From Amycolatopsis sp. NBC_01480 (GTDB taxonomy: Bacteria; Actinomycetota; Actinomycetes; Mycobacteriales; Pseudonocardiaceae): DNA of 64,000 nt. The notes beneath the pieces were generated by a model that saw only the letters and a list, made by a program, of their open reading frames with translations, was not told the origin of the DNA and did not search any database. Below, piece after piece: positions 6,673-15,738 of the stretch (position 1 is the first letter of the stretch; every line of letters starts with the position of its first letter). The stretch lies in the NCBI RefSeq assembly GCF_036227205.1, contig NZ_CP109442.1, positions 9,548,001-9,612,000 of the forward strand, given 5' to 3'. The position numbers and the translations under genes are program-made.

Positions 6673-9543
6673 GTGCCCCGAATCCCACTCCCTCGCACGC
6701 GCGGCGCCCGCCTCACCGCGCTGGCCGCGGTCGTGGTGGTCGTCGCCGCGGCCGTGGTCGTCTGGACGACCAGCGGCTCGCCGCCGTCCGCCGTCCGGAC
6801 CCAGGACGCCTTCCTCGAGATGCCGGCCGCGCCGGGCTCGGCGGACAAGGTCCGCATCGACACGACCACCTACCTGCCCGAGAAGACCCCCGCGCCCGCC
6901 GTCCTGCTGGCCCACGGCTTCGGCGGCGACAAGTCCAGCGTCGACCCGCAGGCCCGGGAACTGGCCGGCCGCGGCTTCGTCGTGCTGACCTGGTCGGCGC
7001 GCGGCTTCGGCCGCAGCACCGGCAAGATCGGCCTCAACGACCCGGACGCCGAAGTCGCCGACGCCAGCCGGCTCGTGGACCACCTGGCCGCGAGCCAGGA
7101 CGTGCTCACCGACGGCAAGGGCGACCCGAAGGTCGCGGTCACCGGCGCGTCCTACGGCGGCGCGCTCTCCCTGCTGCTCGCGGGCACGGACAAGCGGATC
7201 GACGCCGTCGCGCCCGTGATCACCTACAACGACCTGGCCCAGGGCCTGGTGCCGAACGCGGCCGCGGCGCAGGCACCGGCGGCGGACACCCCGGCGGCCG
7301 GCGAGTTCGCCCCCGACGGGGTGTTCAAGAAGAGCTGGGCCGGCATCTTCTTCTCCGCCGGCTCCGGCGCGACGTCCGCGGGCGGCCCGTCCGCCGAAGC
7401 CCCCGAGGCCGGGCAGGAGACGAACGACTCCGGCACCACGGCCGGGGGTTCGGGCACCGCGCCCCAGGCCGCGACGCCCACCGCGGGCGGCCAGGCGTCG
7501 CAGCTGCCCGCCGCCGACCCGTGCGGCCGGTTCACCGCCCAGGTCTGCCAGGCCTACACCGAGCTGGCCACGACCGGGAAGGCGAGCCCGCAGACCGTCG
7601 CGCTGCTGCACCGGGTCTCCCCCGCCTCGGTGACGAGCAAGATCACCGCGCCGACCCTGCTGGTGCAGGGCGAAAGCGACACGCTGTTCGGGCTCGACCA
7701 GTCCGACGCCACCGCGCGCCAGATCAGCGCGGCGGGCGGCAAGGTCAAGACCATCTGGTACACCGGCGGCCACGACGGCGGCACCCCCGGCCCGCAGCTG
7801 CGGGCCAAGATCGGCGACTTCCTCTGGCACTCGCTCACCGGCGAGGGCAGCGACCCCGGCACCGGCTTCAGCTACGACGTGCAGGGCACGTTGCGGGCCA
7901 ACGGCACGCCGTCCGTGCGCACGGTCAACGCCGACGCCTACCCCGGCCTCACCGGCCAGGGCACGGAACGGCGGCAGATCGCGCTCACCGGCCCGGTGCA
8001 GCCGGCGGTCCGTCCCGCGGGGGCGAACCCCGCCGCGGTCAGCGGCATCCCCGGGCTGAACGGGCTCGCGGGCAGCTCGTCCCGGCTGGCGCCGCTGTTC
8101 AGCACCGACCCGGCGGGCCAGGCGGCCCAGTTCCGCACCACGCCGTTCGGCAGCCAGCTGCTGGTCGCCGGATCGTCCACAGTGCACCTCCAGGTCGCGG
8201 CCGACCCGGCGCACCCGCTGACCGACGCGGTGCTGTTCGCGAAGCTCTACGACGTGGGCACGGACGGCAGCCGGGTGCTGCCGGCCAACGCCGTCGCGCC
8301 GTTCCGGGTCAGCGGGCTGCCCGCGGACGGCACGCCGGTCGACGTGACCGTGACGCTGCCCGGCATCGTGCGGCCGATAGAGGCGGGCCACTCGCTGCGG
8401 CTCGTGGTCGGCACCACCGACCAGTCGTACTCCGTGCCGGGCCAGCCCGGGGTGTTCCGGATCGGGCTCGCGGCCGGCTCCTCGCTCGCCGTGCCGGTCG
8501 TGCCCGGGGTCTCCGTGGGCACGCCGGCGCCGGCCGGGCAGCTGATCGGCATCGGCGCGACGCTGCTGGTCGCCGTCGCGGCGCTGGCGTTCGCGGCCCT
8601 GCGACGCCGCCGTTCGCACGACGTCGACCCCGAGCTGGCGCACACCCCGCTGGTGATCAGCGGGCTGCGCAAGCAGTACGCGGGCGGGTTCGTCGCGGTG
8701 AAGGACCTGTCCTTCCGCGTCGAGCCGGGCCAGGTGCTCGGCCTGCTCGGGCCCAACGGCGCGGGCAAGACGACCACGCTGCGCATGCTGATGGGCCTGA
8801 TCAGCCCGACCGAGGGCGAGATCCGCGTGTTCGGCCACCGGATCACCCCGGGCGCGCCGGTGCTGTCCCGGATCGGGTCCTTTGTGGAGGGTTCCGGCTT
8901 TCTGCCGCACCTGTCCGGCCGGACCAACCTGGAGCTGTACTGGGCGGCCACCGGCCGGCCCGCGGAGAAGGCGCACTTCGCCGAGGCGCTGGAGATCGCC
9001 GGGCTCGGCGACGCCGTGGACCGGCGGGTGAAGAACTACAGCCAGGGCATGCGGCAGCGGCTGGCGATCGCCCAGGCGATGCTCGGCCTGCCGGAGCTGA
9101 TGGTGCTCGACGAGCCGACCAACGGGCTCGACCCGCCCCAGATCCACCAGATGCGCGAGGTCCTGCAGCGCTACGCCGCCACGGGCCGCACCGTGGTCGT
9201 CTCGAGCCACCTGCTGGCCGAGGTCGAGCAGACCTGTTCGCACGTCGTGGTCATGCACCGCGGCACGCTGGTGGCCTCGGGCGAGGTCGGCGAGCTGGCG
9301 GCGGCCAGCGGCGAGGCGACGTTCCGGGTCGACGACCCGGCCGCGGCCGCCGCGGCGCTGAAGGCCTTCGACGGCGTCACCGACGTCACGGTCGAAGGCG
9401 AGCTGGTGCACGCGAACCTCGACGGGCTGCCGCGCGCCGAGGCCGTGGCGGCACTGGTCCGGGCGGGAGTCGCGGTGGAGCAGGCCGGGCCGCGGCGCCG
9501 GCTGGAAGACACGTTCCTGCAGCTGGTCGGAGAGAACTCATGA
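6673..9543 (+). CDS. CocE/S15-type hydrolase fused to an ABC transporter ATPase
   Basis: Two-domain protein of 956 residues. An N-terminal membrane anchor (residues 11-30, Val/Ala-rich) is followed by an alpha/beta hydrolase of the CocE/X-Pro dipeptidyl-peptidase type (LAHGFGGDKSS; nucleophile GASYGG, Ser160; GGHDGG) with its C-terminal jelly-roll-like part. A second hydrophobic helix (about 623-645) and RRRR lead into a complete ABC ATPase (Walker A GPNGAGKT at 693-700, signature YSQGMRQR, Walker B LMVLDEPTNGLDP). The topology suggests an outside hydrolase tethered to a cytoplasmic ATPase. It overlaps the permease gene by ATGA. Substrate unknown; similar fusions exist in actinobacteria. Confidence 0.88.
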   Translation: MPRIPLPRTRGARLTALAAVVVVVAAAVVVWTTSGSPPSAVRTQDAFLEMPAAPGSADKVRIDTTTYLPEKTPAPAVLLAHGFGGDKSSVDPQARELAGRGFVVLTWSARGFGRSTGKIGLNDPDAEVADASRLVDHLAASQDVLTDGKGDPKVAVTGASYGGALSLLLAGTDKRIDAVAPVITYNDLAQGLVPNAAAAQAPAADTPAAGEFAPDGVFKKSWAGIFFSAGSGATSAGGPSAEAPEAGQETNDSGTTAGGSGTAPQAATPTAGGQASQLPAADPCGRFTAQVCQAYTELATTGKASPQTVALLHRVSPASVTSKITAPTLLVQGESDTLFGLDQSDATARQISAAGGKVKTIWYTGGHDGGTPGPQLRAKIGDFLWHSLTGEGSDPGTGFSYDVQGTLRANGTPSVRTVNADAYPGLTGQGTERRQIALTGPVQPAVRPAGANPAAVSGIPGLNGLAGSSSRLAPLFSTDPAGQAAQFRTTPFGSQLLVAGSSTVHLQVAADPAHPLTDAVLFAKLYDVGTDGSRVLPANAVAPFRVSGLPADGTPVDVTVTLPGIVRPIEAGHSLRLVVGTTDQSYSVPGQPGVFRIGLAAGSSLAVPVVPGVSVGTPAPAGQLIGIGATLLVAVAALAFAALRRRRSHDVDPELAHTPLVISGLRKQYAGGFVAVKDLSFRVEPGQVLGLLGPNGAGKTTTLRMLMGLISPTEGEIRVFGHRITPGAPVLSRIGSFVEGSGFLPHLSGRTNLELYWAATGRPAEKAHFAEALEIAGLGDAVDRRVKNYSQGMRQRLAIAQAMLGLPELMVLDEPTNGLDPPQIHQMREVLQRYAATGRTVVVSSHLLAEVEQTCSHVVVMHRGTLVASGEVGELAAASGEATFRVDDPAAAAAALKAFDGVTDVTVEGELVHANLDGLPRAEAVAALVRAGVAVEQAGPRRRLEDTFLQLVGENS

Positions 9544-10478
9544 ACGACACCAACGGCTCCGGCGGGGTGCACACCGACCCGGCCGCACTGCAGGAGCTGA
9601 GCGACCTCGCGTCGCACGAACGGACGGAGGTCGGCCCGGACGGCGCCGTGGCCGGCTACCGCGCCGACCGCACGCTGCGGCTCGGCGTGGAGCTCAAGCG
9701 CCAGCTCAAGCGGCGGCGTACCCAGCTGGTGCTCGGGTTCGTCGTGCTCCTGCCGTTCATCCTGGTGGTGGCGTTCGAGATCGGGCAGTCGAACCCGAAC
9801 GCCCGCTCGGGCGGGTTCGTGGACCTCGCGACGGCGAGCGCGCCGAACTTCGTCGTGCTCGCGCTGTTCGTGTCCGGGACCTTCCTGCTGCCGATGATCG
9901 TGGCGCTGTTCTTCGGCGACACGGTGGCGAGTGAGTCCTCGTGGTCGAGCCTGAAGTACCTGCTCGCCATCCCGGTGCCGCGGCACCGGGTACTGCGGCA
10001 GAAGGCGATCGTGTCGGGCCTGCTGTCCGCCGCGGCACTGGTGCTGCTGCCGCTGGTCTCGCTGCTGGTCGGCGTGATCTGGTACGGCACGGGCGACGCG
10101 ATCAGCCCGACCGGCGACTCGGTGGGCTTCGGGCAGAGCCTGCTCGCGCTCGTACTGTCCACTGTGTACATCGTGGTGCAGCTGGCCTGGGTGGCCGGGC
10201 TGGCGCTGCTGCTGAGCGTGTCCGTCGAGGCCCCGCTCGGCGCGGTCGGCGGGGCGGTGCTGGTGGCGATCCTGTCGCAGATCCTGGACCAGATCACGGC
10301 ACTGGCAGGGCTGCGCAACTACCTGCCCACGCACTACTCGTTCGCCTGGATCGACCTGATCTCCACCGACGTCGACTGGTCGAACATGGCCAGCGGGGTG
10401 CTCTCGTCGCTGATCTACAGCACGGTGTTCCTGCTGCTGGCCGGGCGCCGGTTCGCGCGCAAGGACATCACCAGCTGA
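9540..10478 (+). CDS. ABC transporter permease (ABC-2 type)
   Basis: Membrane protein of 312 residues that partners the upstream hydrolase-ABC ATPase; the genes overlap by ATGA, implying coupled translation. After a soluble N-terminal stretch of about 65 residues there are six hydrophobic segments (from LVLGFVVLLPFILVVAF to VLSSLIYSTVFLLLAG). The loop ESSWSSLKYLLAIPVPRHRV is typical of ABC-2 permeases. It probably forms a half- or full-size exporter with two copies of each chain. Substrate unknown. Confidence 0.85.
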   Translation: MNDTNGSGGVHTDPAALQELSDLASHERTEVGPDGAVAGYRADRTLRLGVELKRQLKRRRTQLVLGFVVLLPFILVVAFEIGQSNPNARSGGFVDLATASAPNFVVLALFVSGTFLLPMIVALFFGDTVASESSWSSLKYLLAIPVPRHRVLRQKAIVSGLLSAAALVLLPLVSLLVGVIWYGTGDAISPTGDSVGFGQSLLALVLSTVYIVVQLAWVAGLALLLSVSVEAPLGAVGGAVLVAILSQILDQITALAGLRNYLPTHYSFAWIDLISTDVDWSNMASGVLSSLIYSTVFLLLAGRRFARKDITS

Positions 10479-10480
10479 CC

Positions 10481-10531
10481 CCGCCCGTCCTCCGGCCGCC
10501 GCGTCGTCCGACGCCGGCGGCCGGAGGGCGG
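10481..10531 (+). terminator. Hairpin after the ABC permease gene
   Basis: TCCGGCCGCCG (10491-10501) pairs with CGGCGGCCGGA (10515-10525), extended with a bulge by CCGCCC and GGGCGG. It starts two bases after the permease stop codon. Confidence 0.65.
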
Positions 10532-10537
10532 TACGGT
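10532..10537 (+). promoter_or_regulatory. -10 hexamer, leaderless promoter of the enoyl-CoA hydratase gene
   Basis: TACGGT is followed by seven bases and GTG 10545. It directly abuts the preceding terminator hairpin. Confidence 0.5.
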
Positions 10538-10544
10538 CGCCAGC

Positions 10545-11300
10545 GTGACGATCCACCTCGAACTCGACGCCGGCGTCGCCCTCGTGACCCTCGATCACGG
10601 CCGCGGCAACACCCTCGACACGGCCACCTGCCGGGAACTCGTCCTGCAGCTCGGGGAGGCCGAGGCCGCGGGCGCCCGCGCGGTCGTGCTCACCGGGACC
10701 GGCTCGATGTTCTCCGCGGGCGTCGACCTGCTCAGCATCGACGAGGGCGGCGCCGGCTACGTCAGCGAGTTCCTGCCCGCGCTGTCCGACGCGCTGCTGG
10801 CGGTCTTCGGCTTCCCGCGCCCGGTGGTGGCCGCGGTCAACGGGCACGCGATCGCGGGCGGCCTGGTACTGGCCGCCGCGTGCGACCACCGGGTGCTCGC
10901 CGCCGGGCCGGCCCGCCTCGGCGTCACGGAACTGCTCGTCGGCGTGCCGTTCCCGATCGCGGCGCTGGAAATCCTGCGCTGCGCGTACGGCACGAACCCG
11001 CTGCCCGGCCTGATCTACAGCGGGGCGACCGTGCCGGGCGAGGACGCGCTCGCCCGCGGCCTGGTCGACGAGATCGCGCCGGCCGAAGAGGTGCTCGGCC
11101 GCGCCCGCGAGCTGGCCACGCGGCTGGGCGAGCTGCCCGCCGAGGCGTTCGCGCTGACCAAGGCGCAGCTGCACCGGCCCTACCACCAGCGGATCGCGGA
11201 GAACCGGGTGTCCGACGACGACAGCGTCGAGCGGATGTGGCGCTCCGAGGCCGCGCTGGCCGCCGTCAAGTCCTATGTGGACCGCGTACTGCGTTCCTGA
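10545..11300 (+). CDS. Enoyl-CoA hydratase/isomerase family protein
   Basis: Crotonase-fold protein of 251 residues acting on acyl-CoA thioesters, such as hydration of enoyl-CoA or isomerisation. The CoA-binding/oxyanion segment GTGSMFSAGVDLLSID and NGHAIAGGLVLAAACDHRVLA are the classic motifs. The second catalytic glutamate of hydratases is not obvious by eye around residue 130 (LGVTELLVGVPFPIAALEIL has one Glu), so the reaction is uncertain. No fatty-acid genes lie next to it; it is a single gene. Confidence 0.9.
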   Translation: MTIHLELDAGVALVTLDHGRGNTLDTATCRELVLQLGEAEAAGARAVVLTGTGSMFSAGVDLLSIDEGGAGYVSEFLPALSDALLAVFGFPRPVVAAVNGHAIAGGLVLAAACDHRVLAAGPARLGVTELLVGVPFPIAALEILRCAYGTNPLPGLIYSGATVPGEDALARGLVDEIAPAEEVLGRARELATRLGELPAEAFALTKAQLHRPYHQRIAENRVSDDDSVERMWRSEAALAAVKSYVDRVLRS

Positions 11301-11397
11301 CTCGCGTCCGGAAAGACCCGCCATTGGTGGGTTGCCCGGTCCTGGGCGGTCTGTGAGGATCCGACGGCTGGGATGGTCCGGGTGTTCGGAGGACACT

Positions 11398-12804
11398 GTG
11401 CGCAGGCTGCTCACCGCCTTCTCGACGGTTCTGCTTTCGGCCGCTGCCGTGGTGGGAGTGGCGCCCACGGCGGTCGCCGCCGGTGACCGCGACATCAGGG
11501 CTGTGCTCGACACGGTGCCGGGGCTGACCGTCGTGTCCGAGGACCCGGCACCGGCCGGGTTCCGCTTCTTCGAGCTGACCTTCACCCAGCCGGCCGACCA
11601 CCGGAACCCGCACGGGCCGGCGTTCCAGCAGCGGTTCACCCTGCTGCACCACGACTTCAGCGCGCCGACGGTCGCCTTCACCAGCGGCTACAACGTGTCC
11701 ACCGCTCCCAACCGCTCGGAGCCGACGAGGATCGTCGACGGCAACCAGCTCTCGATGGAGTACCGCTACTTCGCCCCGTCGCGGCCGGAGCCCGCGGACT
11801 GGTCGCGCCAGCTCACCATCTGGCAGGCCGCGGCCGACGAGCACGCCGCGGTGCAGGCGTTCAAGCGGATCTACCCGGGCAAGTGGCTCGCCACCGGCGC
11901 CAGCAAGGGCGGCATGACGGCCACCTACTTCCGCCGGTTCTTCCCCGGCGACGTCGACGGCACCATCCCGTACGTCGCGCCGAACGACGTGATCGACCCG
12001 CTCGACCGGTACAACGACTTCCTCGCGCACGTCGGCGACCCCGCCTGCCGCGCGTCGCTCAAGGCGATCCAGCGTGACGCGCTGAAGCGACGCGGTGAAC
12101 TCGGCGAGCTGGCGAAGGCCGACGCGGCGAAGAACGGCTACACGTTCTCCACCGTCGGCTCGGTGGACAAGTCGCTCGAGATCTCGGTGATCGACTCGTA
12201 CTTCGCGTTCTGGCAGTACCAGCCGGCGTCGGCGTGCGCTTCGGTGCCGAAGCCGGGCGCGCCCGCGGCGGACGTCTGGGCGTGGTTCGAACAGGTCGAG
12301 AGCCTGAACACCTACTCCGACCAGCAGCTGGAGCCGTACGTTCCGTACTACTACCAGGCGGCGGTGCAGCTCGGCTCGCCCGAGGCGTACGACAGCTACC
12401 TGCGCGACCTGCTGCGTTACCCCGGCGCCGACGTGCCCGCGACGTTCGTGCCGCCTTCGGTGAAGCTGCCGCGCTTCGACTACCTCGCCATGCCGGACGT
12501 CGACTTCTGGGTGAAGACCCAGGGAAAGCAGCTGCTGTTCGTGTACGGCTCGAACGACCCGTGGGGCGCGGAGCCGTTCGAACTCGGCTTCGGGAGCAAG
12601 GACTCGTACCGCTACTTCGTGCCGGGCGGCAACCACGGGTCGAACATCGCGCAGCTGCCCGCCGCGCAGTCCGCGGAGGCGACGGCGACGATCCGCCGCT
12701 GGGCCGGACTGCCCGCCCAGCCGTCACCGTCCGCCCGATCGGCGACGGCCGGTTTCCCCGGGTTCGACGCCGACCCGCTGACGGCCGAACGGCCGCGGCT
12801 CTAG
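11398..12804 (+). CDS. Secreted S37-family prolyl aminopeptidase (PS-10 type)
   Basis: Exported serine peptidase of 468 residues, like the streptomycete prolyl tri/tetrapeptidyl aminopeptidases that remove N-terminal peptides from secreted proteins. The GTG start at 11398 is chosen because GGAGG lies five bases upstream and a signal peptide follows at once (RRLLTAFSTVLLSAAAVVGV, cleavage probably after AVAA). The nucleophile elbow is GASKGGMT. The acid and histidine probably lie in YGSNDPWG and PGGNHGSN. It converges with the Rrf2 gene, seven bases apart. Confidence 0.9.
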   Translation: MRRLLTAFSTVLLSAAAVVGVAPTAVAAGDRDIRAVLDTVPGLTVVSEDPAPAGFRFFELTFTQPADHRNPHGPAFQQRFTLLHHDFSAPTVAFTSGYNVSTAPNRSEPTRIVDGNQLSMEYRYFAPSRPEPADWSRQLTIWQAAADEHAAVQAFKRIYPGKWLATGASKGGMTATYFRRFFPGDVDGTIPYVAPNDVIDPLDRYNDFLAHVGDPACRASLKAIQRDALKRRGELGELAKADAAKNGYTFSTVGSVDKSLEISVIDSYFAFWQYQPASACASVPKPGAPAADVWAWFEQVESLNTYSDQQLEPYVPYYYQAAVQLGSPEAYDSYLRDLLRYPGADVPATFVPPSVKLPRFDYLAMPDVDFWVKTQGKQLLFVYGSNDPWGAEPFELGFGSKDSYRYFVPGGNHGSNIAQLPAAQSAEATATIRRWAGLPAQPSPSARSATAGFPGFDADPLTAERPRL

Positions 12805-12811
12805 ACCGTCC

Positions 12812-13270
12812 TCATCGGACAGTCGCGCCCGGGTTCCCGGCGCGGTCGATGGCGCGCAGCTCGTCGAGGCTGTCGGCGAGGGTGCGATCGGCCAGCGCGC
12901 CGAGGACGGCGACCTCGATCTCGGTGGTGAGCTGGGCGAAGTACTCGGCGGAGTTGTTGGTGACCAGGCATTCCCGGGGTCCCTCCGCGCGCGGGGCCCA
13001 CAGCGGCTTGTCACCGACCGACGAGCGGTAGATCTTCCCCAGCGTGATCCGGTCCGCGGGCCGGCCGAGGCGGACGCCGCCGCTGCGGCCCTTGATGGAC
13101 GCGACGAGCCCGTCCTGCACCAGCGGGACCATCAGCTTGCGCACCAGGCTCGGGTTCGTGTCCAGGCTGCGGGCGAGCTGAGTCGAGCTGAGGACGGGAC
13201 TGCCTTCTTCCTCACCGTGGCCCAGCAAGAGCATCGCCTTGAGCGCGCTGGAGAACCGCACGTCCACCAT
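12812..13270 (-). CDS. Rrf2-family transcriptional regulator
   Basis: Small winged-helix regulator of 152 residues (VDVRFSSALKAMLLLGHGEE; LSSTQLARSLDTNPSLVRKL; GLVASIKGRSGGVRLGRP). It has only one cysteine (PRECLVTNN), so it lacks the three-Cys cluster of IscR/NsrR and is probably of the YwnA type, often linked to redox or NAD(P)-dependent oxidoreductases. It is divergent from a remnant SnoaL-like gene and an NAD(P)-binding reductase, which could be its former targets. Confidence 0.88.
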   Translation of the reverse strand: MVDVRFSSALKAMLLLGHGEEEGSPVLSSTQLARSLDTNPSLVRKLMVPLVQDGLVASIKGRSGGVRLGRPADRITLGKIYRSSVGDKPLWAPRAEGPRECLVTNNSAEYFAQLTTEIEVAVLGALADRTLADSLDELRAIDRAGNPGATVR

Positions 13271-13318
13271 GCCCGGGCTCCTTCCGTCGACGCCGCGGAC
13301 CGGCGCGACGGCGAGGCG

Positions 13319-13717
13319 ATGGCCACGCTGTACGAGGCCGACGCGGTCGTCGAGATCCACTACCGCGGGCCGGAAGGGTTGGAGCTGCTGGGAAAGCTCT
13401 CCGGCGGGGCGCGGATCGCCGAGGCCATGTCCACGGCCATGGCGCCGCACCCGCCCCTGGGCTGGAGCCACCACACCACCTACGACCCGGTGGTCTCCCT
13501 CGACGGCGACGACGCCGACATCGAAACCCAGTTCATCACGTTCGACGTCGTCGGAGCTCCGAAGCCCGAGGGCGGCTGGCCCGCCGGCACCTTCGGCGCC
13601 CAGGGCACCATCAAGCCGATCGAGTCCGGCTACTACCACTTCTTCTTCCGGCGGACCGGCGGCGCGTGGCGCGTCCGCCACATGGACATCACCCACGACA
13701 TCCCTTACGTCTTCTGA
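13319..13717 (+). pseudogene. SnoaL/NTF2-like protein, apparently 5'-truncated
   Basis: The frame encodes a SnoaL-like cone-fold domain (AMATLYEADAVVEIHYRG ... SGYYHFFFRRTGGAWRVRHM). The usual first helix is only partly present: the reading frame continues upstream as DAADRRDGE, which belongs to the family, but there is no start codon there until it runs into the start region of the Rrf2 gene. Translation could only begin at Met 13319, inside the first helix. The 5' end therefore looks lost by deletion next to the Rrf2 gene. A functional short protein cannot be ruled out. Confidence 0.55.
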
Positions 13718-13727
13718 TCGGCCGGGC

Positions 13728-14410
13728 ATGAAGACCCTCGGACTGATCGGAAGCGGGCACATCGGCGGCGTCCTCGCCCGGCTGGCGGTGGATGCCGGCC
13801 TGGACGTCGTGCTCAGCAATTCGCGGGACCCGCAAACGCTTTCCGGCCTCGTGCGCGAACTCGGGCCGCGGGCCCGGGCGGCCACCCCCGCGCAGGCGGC
13901 GGCCGCCGGGGACTGGGTCGTCGTGACGATCCCGGTCGGCGCCGTCGGGACGGTTCCCGCGGAACCCCTCGCCGGCAAGACCGTCATCGACACCGGCAAC
14001 TACTGGGCCCCGCGTGACGGCGCCATCCCGGAGCTCGAAGCGCGGGAGCTCACCGACAGCGAACTGCTCCAGCGGCACCTGACCGGGGCACACGTCGTGA
14101 AGGCGTTCAACAACATCAACTACCAGCACCTCGAAGCCCTGCCCCGGCCGGTGGGCGCGGCCGACCGCACCGCCTGCCGATCGCCGGCGACGATCCGGGC
14201 GCGAAGAAGGCGGCCGCCGAGCTGGTTTCCCTGCTCGGGTACGACTTCGTGGACATGGGGCCGCTCGCCGAAAGCTGGCGCTCGCAAGCGGGCAGTCCGG
14301 CCTTCTGCGCGCCCTACTCGGTGACCAAGGACGACCGGTTCCTGGGCCGGCCGGCCGCTCCGGCCTCGGCTGCCGAGATCGGTGCGGCGCTGGCTTCGGC
14401 TCGGCGCTGA
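13728..14410 (+). pseudogene. NADPH-dependent F420 reductase-like protein, frameshifted
   Basis: The N-terminal Rossmann domain is intact (KTLGLIGSGHIGGVLARLAV; WVVVTIPVGAVG; IDTGNYW; VVKAFNNINY). At about 14173 the frame breaks: reading one base later gives LPIAGDDPGAKKAAAELVSL, then GYDFVDMGPLAESWRSQAGS and a stop at 14408, the expected C-terminal half. A single lost base (GCCCTG to GCCTG) explains it. It could be a real mutation or a sequencing error. It sits 10 bases after the SnoaL-like remnant in the same direction. Confidence 0.8.
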
Positions 14411-14450
14411 CACTCTGTTGCCGTTGTCCGGGAATGCTTTCCGGCCTTCC

Positions 14451-15674
14451 CTAGGCGGCGGGGGCGGCCCGGGGCCGCGGGAAACCGTGGCTCCGGGCCG
14501 AAACCACCACGACGAGCACCGGGCCCAGCAGAATCAGTGCGCTCCACGGGAAAACGCGCGCCCCGAACGCGTCGAGCAGGATCCCGCCGGCCACGCCGCC
14601 GCCGGCCATCGCCGCGTTCCACAGGGTCACGAGCATGGCTTGGGCGGCGTCGGCCTGTTCGCCGCCGGCGTCGGCGGCCGCGGTTTGCAGGAGCGTCGGG
14701 ACGCCGCCCCAGCCGAGGCCCCACAGCGCGGCGGCGACGTAGACGAGTACCGGGCTGCCGCCGGCGAGGGCCGCGGCCGCCACCGCGACCAGCACGGTGC
14801 CGGCGAGGGTGAGCGCCCGCAGCCGCCGCTGGATGTGCGCGCCGACGACCGCGATGCTCACCAGCGACGCGAGGCCGAAGACGAGCAGCACGAGGTCCGT
14901 CTGCCCGCTCAGGCCCAGCGTGGTCAGGAAGGTGGCGACGTAGGTGTAGAGAATCGTATGTGCCAGCACGAAAACGAGCGTCACGGCCAGTACCGGGGTG
15001 ACGCCGGGGACGGCGAGGGCCTTGAGCGCCGGTGCCTTCTCGTGGCGTCGCCCGGGCTGTTCCGGGACGAGCGCCGCGATCCAGGCGAGCGTGCCGACGG
15101 CGAGCCCCGTCATGGCGAAGAACGGCGCGCGCCAGCCGAACGCGTCACCGGCGAACGTCCCGGCCGGCACCCCGAACGACAACGCGACCGGGATGCCGGT
15201 CATGACCAGGGCAATCGCCTTGCCCCGCAACGGTTCCGGCGCGAGGCCCCGCGCAAACCCGGCGAGCAGCGCCCAAGCCAGCCCGGCCGCGACCCCGGCG
15301 ATGAAGCGGGCGGCCATCGTCAGCGGGTAGCTCCCCGAGACGGCAGTGACGGTGTTGGCCGCGGCGAACCCCGCCATCGCGGTGAGGAGCAACCGCTTGC
15401 GTCCCCAGCTCGAGGTGACGGCGGACAGCGGAATGGCCGTGAGGGCGGTGCCGAGCGCGTAAACCGTGACGGCCTGGCCCGCCGCTGCCTCGCTGACGCC
15501 GAGTCCGGCGCTCAGGCCGGGCAGCACTCCGGCGGGCAGGGTCTCGGTGAGGCTGGTGAGGAAGACGGCTGTGGCCAGGGGCAGGAGAGCGCGGGTGGGG
15601 AGCTTGGCGGGGAGGTTCCGGGGGCGGTCGGGGCTGGGGTGCGGCTTGTGGTGTGGCTTCCGGTGGACTCGCAT
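14451..15674 (-). CDS. MFS transporter (DHA1/AraJ-like exporter)
   Basis: Major facilitator of 407 residues with twelve predicted membrane helices. The motif between helices 2 and 3 is AVTSSWGRKRLLL, and the N-terminal helices read LLPLATAVFLTSLTETLPAG. It resembles drug or sugar/arabinose efflux proteins of the AraJ/CmlR group. It is divergent from a MerR regulator, and its promoter spacer holds a long dyad, so it is very likely the MerR target and effluxes that regulator's ligand. Substrate unknown. Confidence 0.9.
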   Translation of the reverse strand: MRVHRKPHHKPHPSPDRPRNLPAKLPTRALLPLATAVFLTSLTETLPAGVLPGLSAGLGVSEAAAGQAVTVYALGTALTAIPLSAVTSSWGRKRLLLTAMAGFAAANTVTAVSGSYPLTMAARFIAGVAAGLAWALLAGFARGLAPEPLRGKAIALVMTGIPVALSFGVPAGTFAGDAFGWRAPFFAMTGLAVGTLAWIAALVPEQPGRRHEKAPALKALAVPGVTPVLAVTLVFVLAHTILYTYVATFLTTLGLSGQTDLVLLVFGLASLVSIAVVGAHIQRRLRALTLAGTVLVAVAAAALAGGSPVLVYVAAALWGLGWGGVPTLLQTAAADAGGEQADAAQAMLVTLWNAAMAGGGVAGGILLDAFGARVFPWSALILLGPVLVVVVSARSHGFPRPRAAPAA

Positions 15675-15688
15675 GGTCGTATGCTCGA

Positions 15689-15710
15689 ACCATCACATGG
15701 ATGTGAAGGT
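15689..15710. promoter_or_regulatory. MerR operator in the MFS promoter
   Basis: A 22-base dyad with 11-base half sites (ACCATCACATG / reverse complement with one mismatch) lies between the two genes. On the minus strand TTGACC (15708-15713) could be the -35 element of the MFS gene, with the dyad filling a long spacer before TCGAGC/GAGCAT. That is the arrangement in which MerR proteins twist an over-long spacer to activate. Confidence 0.75.
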
Positions 15711-15738
15711 CAATCCGGCGAGGAGTGAGGCGGCGCAC

